This document shows, piece by piece, positions 1 through 7,902 of a stretch of 7,902 bases of DNA. The first letter of the stretch is position 1. Each line of letters begins with the position of its first letter. This DNA comes from Chloroflexota bacterium (lineage in GTDB: Bacteria; Chloroflexota; Dehalococcoidia; Bin125). The stretch is taken from positions 1 through 7,902 of the forward strand of contig JAPOXB010000086.1 in NCBI GenBank assembly GCA_026707335.1. The letters run 5' to 3'. The notes beneath the pieces were generated by a model. It made no database searches. It was not told the DNA's origin and saw only the letters and a program-made list of their open reading frames with translations. The translations under genes were made by a program, and so were the position numbers.

Positions 1-1
1 G

Positions 2-4880
<4,879 letters not shown>

Positions 4881-4904
4881 GCGCGGATCCGCCCCCGGAG
4901 GCGG

Positions 4905-4946
4905 ACACGAAGAAGCCGGGGCCCGCGGGCCCCGGCTTCTTCGTGT
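4905..4946. terminator. Perfect 42-bp palindrome, probable bidirectional terminator for rpoBC and groESL
   Basis: Bases 4905-4925 are the exact reverse complement of 4926-4946, so each strand can form a hairpin with a GC-rich upper stem (GCCGGGGCCC/GGGCCCCGGC) and an A/T-rich foot (GAAGAA/TTCTTC). On the plus strand the stem ends in CTTCTTCGTGTTT, 24 nt after the rpoC stop. On the minus strand it lies 66 nt after the groEL stop and ends in CTTCTTCGTGTCC. A-rich foot, GC stem and T-rich foot between convergent genes is the usual arrangement of a two-way intrinsic terminator. The U-rich bases lie partly within the stem, and the trailing U-run is short. Confidence 0.85.
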
Positions 4947-4981
4947 TTCGGGCGATGGGCGTGGGTCGCGCCGTGTCGCCG

Positions 4982-5001
4982 CGGCCGCGCGGGGGCGGCC
5001 G
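4982..5001 (-). other. Possible GC hairpin just downstream of groEL
   Basis: CGGCCGC (4982-4988) pairs with GCGGCCG (4995-5001) around a 6-nt loop, 11 nt beyond the groEL stop. There is no T-run after it in the direction of groEL transcription. It could protect the 3' end of the transcript or assist termination, but it could equally be chance in such GC-rich DNA. Confidence 0.3.
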
Positions 5002-5012
5002 GCGAGCGCCGA

Positions 5013-6635
<1,623 letters not shown>

Positions 6636-6642
6636 GTCTTCG

Positions 6643-6651
6643 TCCCTTCCC
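6643..6651 (-). promoter_or_regulatory. Ribosome binding site of groEL
   Basis: On the minus strand, GGGAAGGGA lies 7 nt upstream of the ATG at 6635. It confirms this Met as the start, consistent with the family N terminus MAAK. Confidence 0.8.
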
Positions 6652-6712
6652 TCGGCCCGGTATGGACCGTCTGCCGTAGTCCCGCCGCGACGGCCCCCCG
6701 CGATGGCGCGGC

Positions 6713-6730
6713 GCCGGGCCTGGGCCCGGC
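6713..6730 (-). other. Hairpin in the groES-groEL intercistronic gap
   Basis: GCCGGGCC and GGCCCGGC form an 8-bp, all-GC inverted repeat separated by 2 nt (7 bp with a 4-nt loop in a real hairpin). It lies 35 nt after the groES stop and 77 nt before the groEL start. No T-run follows on the minus strand, so a simple terminator is unlikely. Processing, stabilisation or partial attenuation between the two cistrons is possible. I see no second CIRCE and no convincing promoter in the rest of the 130-bp gap (6636-6765). Confidence 0.5.
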
Positions 6731-6765
6731 CGCCGTGACGCCCGCGTGCGCGCCGCCGCCGACCG

Positions 6766-7074
6766 CTAGACGATGACCTTGGCCAGGATCTCGCTCTCCT
6801 GGAGCACGACCAGATCCCGGCGGTCGATCTTGATGTCCTGGCCGGTGTACTTCTTGTAGAGGATGCGGTCGCCGATCTCGATCCCGATCGGCACGCGGCC
6901 GCCGGAGTCGTCGCGCTTGCCGGGGCCCACGGCCACGACCTCGCCCTGCTGGGGCTTCTCCTTGGCCGAGTCGGGGATCACCAGCCCGCTGTCGAGCACC
7001 TGCTCCTGCTGCACCGGCGTGACCACCACGCGGTCGTTGAGCGGCTCGAGCCGCGCAGGTTCCTTTTTCGCCAT
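6766..7074 (-). CDS. groES: Co-chaperonin GroES (Hsp10)
   Basis: This 102-aa lid protein forms a seven-membered ring that caps GroEL and closes the folding chamber. The N-terminal signature is LEPLNDRVVV (9-18). The mobile loop that contacts GroEL is about 20-36 and has L31-V32-I33 in the place of the E. coli Ile-Val-Leu tripeptide. It is followed by AKEKPQQGEVVAVGPG (37-52), a roof-loop region (about 52-63) and the C-terminal strand block KYTGQDIKIDRRDLVVLQESEILAKV. Length matches the family (about 95-105 aa). The ATG at 7074 is chosen because a Shine-Dalgarno site precedes it by 9 nt and the product begins MAKKE. An in-frame ATG 132 nt further upstream would add 44 unrelated residues and read through the CIRCE operator, so it is rejected. 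groES is the first gene of the groES-groEL operon, under CIRCE control, and divergent from the HTH gene. Confidence 0.98.
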   Translation of the reverse strand: MAKKEPARLEPLNDRVVVTPVQQEQVLDSGLVIPDSAKEKPQQGEVVAVGPGKRDDSGGRVPIGIEIGDRILYKKYTGQDIKIDRRDLVVLQESEILAKVIV

Positions 7075-7083
7075 TTGGTTCAG

Positions 7084-7089
7084 TCCTTC
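7084..7089 (-). promoter_or_regulatory. Ribosome binding site of groES
   Basis: On the minus strand GAAGGA sits 9 nt upstream of the ATG at 7074. It decides the start against the in-frame ATG further upstream. Confidence 0.75.
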
Positions 7090-7151
7090 GTCGTCTGCAT
7101 TCGCCCGCCCCGGCTGGGGAACCCCCGCCCGAAGCGGCCTGTCTCGGTGGA

Positions 7152-7178
7152 TTAGCACTCCCAGGCGGCGAGTGCCAA
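7152..7178 (-). promoter_or_regulatory. CIRCE operator (HrcA binding site) of groES-groEL
   Basis: The plus strand reads TTAGCACTC, 9 nt, GAGTGCCAA. This is the CIRCE consensus TTAGCACTC-N9-GAGTGCTAA with a single mismatch (C for T at 7176). It lies about 77 nt upstream of the groES start and begins 5 nt downstream of a plausible -10 box, so it would cover the transcription start and the first bases of the mRNA. CIRCE is the operator of the repressor HrcA, whose folding depends on GroEL. This implies feedback-controlled heat-shock induction of the operon. hrcA itself is not in the window. Confidence 0.97.
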
Positions 7179-7183
7179 TGGGC

Positions 7184-7213
7184 ATCCTAGCGGGGCCGCG
7201 AGCCATCGTGCAA
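7184..7213 (-). promoter_or_regulatory. Probable sigma-A promoter of groES-groEL
   Basis: Read on the minus strand, TTGCAC (7213-7208) and TAGGAT (7189-7184) are separated by 18 bp. The -10 box matches the consensus at 4 of 6 positions and the -35 box at TTG only. The position just upstream of CIRCE is the usual arrangement and predicts a transcript start near 7177 and a leader of about 100 nt. The assignment rests mainly on placement. Confidence 0.55.
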
Positions 7214-7222
7214 GCGGATAGT

Positions 7223-7240
7223 GTGACGCAGGAACGTCAC
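7223..7240. promoter_or_regulatory. Perfect inverted repeat GTGACG-N6-CGTCAC, candidate operator
   Basis: GTGACG (7223-7228) and CGTCAC (7235-7240) form an exact 6+6 bp dyad with a 6-nt spacer. The half-site centres are 12 bp apart, near one helical turn, as expected for a dimeric HTH regulator. It lies 9 bp upstream of the proposed groES -35 box and about 67 bp upstream of the HTH gene start. It is unrelated to CIRCE in sequence. The neighbouring XRE protein is the obvious candidate binder, but this is inference only. Confidence 0.45.
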
Positions 7241-7294
7241 CCAGGCGTATGCCCCGGACGGCGGCGGCGGCTGGCGCGGCTACCTGTTAGCGTG

Positions 7295-7300
7295 TATCGT
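7295..7300 (+). promoter_or_regulatory. Possible -10 box for a leaderless HTH-gene transcript
   Basis: TATCGT (4 of 6 to the -10 consensus) ends 6 nt before the ATG at 7307. A weak TGGCGC (7272-7277) lies 17 bp upstream of it. No Shine-Dalgarno sequence precedes the ATG, so transcription may start at or next to the start codon. The evidence is weak in DNA this GC-rich. Confidence 0.3.
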
Positions 7301-7306
7301 GGCGGC

Positions 7307-7606
7307 ATGAGCCCGTACACGGCCCGCGGCCGGCAGCCGCGCGACGAGGACTGGGACGACGACGCCGTGCGCGCCCTGCGCGCGCACCTGGGCATGAGCC
7401 AGCGCCAGTTCGCCGACGAGGTCAACGCGCGCCAGCAGACGGTCTCGGAATGGGAGACGGGCCGCTACCGGCCGCGCGGCGCCTCGGCCCGCCTGCTGAG
7501 CCTGATCGCCGAGGAGGCCGGCTACTACGGGGGCGCGCCCGCGGGAGGCGGGCCGCCGCCGGCCGCCCCCCCGGACGATCCCGCCGCCCCGCCCGCCGGG
7601 GCCTAG
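7307..7606 (+). CDS. Small XRE/Cro-type helix-turn-helix DNA-binding protein
   Basis: This 99-aa protein has one HTH domain (HTH_3/XRE class, about residues 20-70). The first helix is VRALRAHLG, helix 2 is SQRQFADEV (31-39), and the recognition helix region is ARQQTVSEWETGR (41-53), followed by a closing helix ASARLLSLIAEEAG. The W-E-x-G and following R-P-x-G-x-S-x-R-L-L pattern resembles the HTH of MqsA/YiaG-type proteins. Residues 1-19 are charged and polar, and residues 76-99 are an Ala/Pro/Gly tail with no predicted fold, resembling an interdomain linker. The ATG at 7307 is the first sensible start. The longer open frame upstream runs back through the CIRCE region and antisense to groES and is not credible. 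The gene is divergent from groES and followed after 9 nt by a DUF2851 gene in the same frame. It is probably a transcription regulator, perhaps of itself and its partner; targets are unknown. Confidence 0.85.
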   Translation: MSPYTARGRQPRDEDWDDDAVRALRAHLGMSQRQFADEVNARQQTVSEWETGRYRPRGASARLLSLIAEEAGYYGGAPAGGGPPPAAPPDDPAAPPAGA

Positions 7607-7615
7607 AGCCGCGCC

Positions 7616-7902
7616 GTGGAGCCGCCGCCGGAACTGGAATTGCAGCGGCGCTGGGCGACGGCCCCGCCGGACCGCCTGCGCGACGAGGCGGGCCGCGAAT
7701 GGCGCGTGCTCTTCGCCGGCACCTGGAACCACGGCCCCGGCCCGGACTTCCGCGACGCCCTGCTGCTGCCCGCCTGGGGCCCGCCCCTGCGCGGCGACGT
7801 GGAGATCCACCGGCGGCCCGAGGCTTGGCGCGCGCACGGCCACGACGTCGACCCGGCCTACGGCCGCGTGCTGTTCCAGCTTTGCGGGGAAGGTCCGCCC
7901 GC
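7616..7902 (+). CDS. DUF2851 family protein, N-terminal part (cut by window end)
   Basis: An open frame begins at GTG 7616 and reaches the window edge without a stop (95 complete codons). The translation has the N-terminal pattern I associate with DUF2851: an early LQRRW (9-13), WRVLFAGTWNHGPGPDFRDA (29-48), GDVEIHRRPEAWRAHGHD (60-77) and a D-P-x-Y-G-R-V stretch leading into a hydrophobic strand. Family members are about 400 aa, so roughly a quarter is present. Function is not established to my knowledge. The P43-D44 ... E63-x-H65 spacing recalls a PD-(D/E)XK nuclease core with His in place of Lys, which is speculative. No Shine-Dalgarno sequence is evident. The 9-nt gap after the HTH gene suggests co-transcription and possibly translational coupling. 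The start is uncertain: the frame is continuous with the HTH gene except for one TAG. Confidence 0.78.
   Translation, partial: MEPPPELELQRRWATAPPDRLRDEAGREWRVLFAGTWNHGPGPDFRDALLLPAWGPPLRGDVEIHRRPEAWRAHGHDVDPAYGRVLFQLCGEGPP

Noticed and set aside
4888..4905. Small inverted repeat TCCGCC-N6-GGCGGA just before the large palindrome
   Set aside because: It is only 6 bp, GC-rich, and overlaps the foot of the much stronger 42-bp palindrome, so chance is likely.
7075..7206. N-terminal extension of GroES from the upstream ATG at 7206
   Set aside because: It would translate the CIRCE element and the leader, has no family similarity, and the downstream ATG has a proper ribosome binding site and gives the standard N terminus.
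7259..7270. Short GGC triplet run
   Set aside because: Four triplets are expected in DNA of this composition, and there is no sign of a functional repeat.
6863..7306. Long N-terminal extension of the HTH protein
   Set aside because: The frame extends upstream through the divergent promoter region and antisense to groES. The HTH domain and a credible start at 7307 need none of it.
7280..7843. 187-codon minus-strand open frame opposite the HTH and DUF2851 genes
   Set aside because: It is antisense to two frames with recognisable domains, and its own translation is Arg/Ala/Gly-rich without motifs.

Overview
The window is a stretch of high-GC (roughly 70% by eye) bacterial chromosome carrying mostly core genes. 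The best guess is Chloroflexota, possibly the Thermomicrobia/Sphaerobacter side. The reasons are the RpoC start and its long N-terminal coiled-coil insertion, a GroES of the 'AKEKPQ.GEVVAVGPG' type, a CIRCE-controlled groES-groEL pair, and a DUF2851 gene behind a small HTH gene. The lineage is inferred from remembered family features, not from a search.

Layout. Bases 2-424 (+) are the 3' end of rpoB. It overlaps rpoC (417-4880, +) by 8 bp, and the two encode the beta and beta' subunits of RNA polymerase. A perfect 42-bp palindrome (4905-4946) lies in the 132-bp convergent gap and probably terminates both rpoBC and the chaperonin operon. On the minus strand, groES (7074-6766) precedes groEL (6635-5013), with an unusually roomy 130-bp gap that contains a strong GC hairpin. 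A CIRCE operator for HrcA (7152-7178) sits just downstream of a plausible sigma-A promoter (7184-7213), giving heat-shock control of both chaperonin genes.

Divergent from groES is a 99-aa XRE/Cro-type HTH gene (7307-7606, +). It is followed after 9 nt, in the same reading frame, by a DUF2851 protein that runs off the window (7616-7902, +). A perfect inverted repeat, GTGACG-N6-CGTCAC (7223-7240), lies between the two divergent promoters and is not explained by CIRCE.

How the genes work together. rpoB and rpoC build the transcription core. groES and groEL form the chaperonin folding machine and are repressed by HrcA through CIRCE. The HTH-DUF2851 pair is the only part with unknown biology, and it looks like a two-gene unit with a possible local operator. 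No mobile element, CRISPR array, tRNA or rRNA was seen. Most of the window is ordinary housekeeping sequence. The points worth a second look are the RpoC insertion, the GroEL tail, the unexplained operator-like repeat, and the HTH-DUF2851 unit with its single in-frame TAG and PD...ExH pattern.
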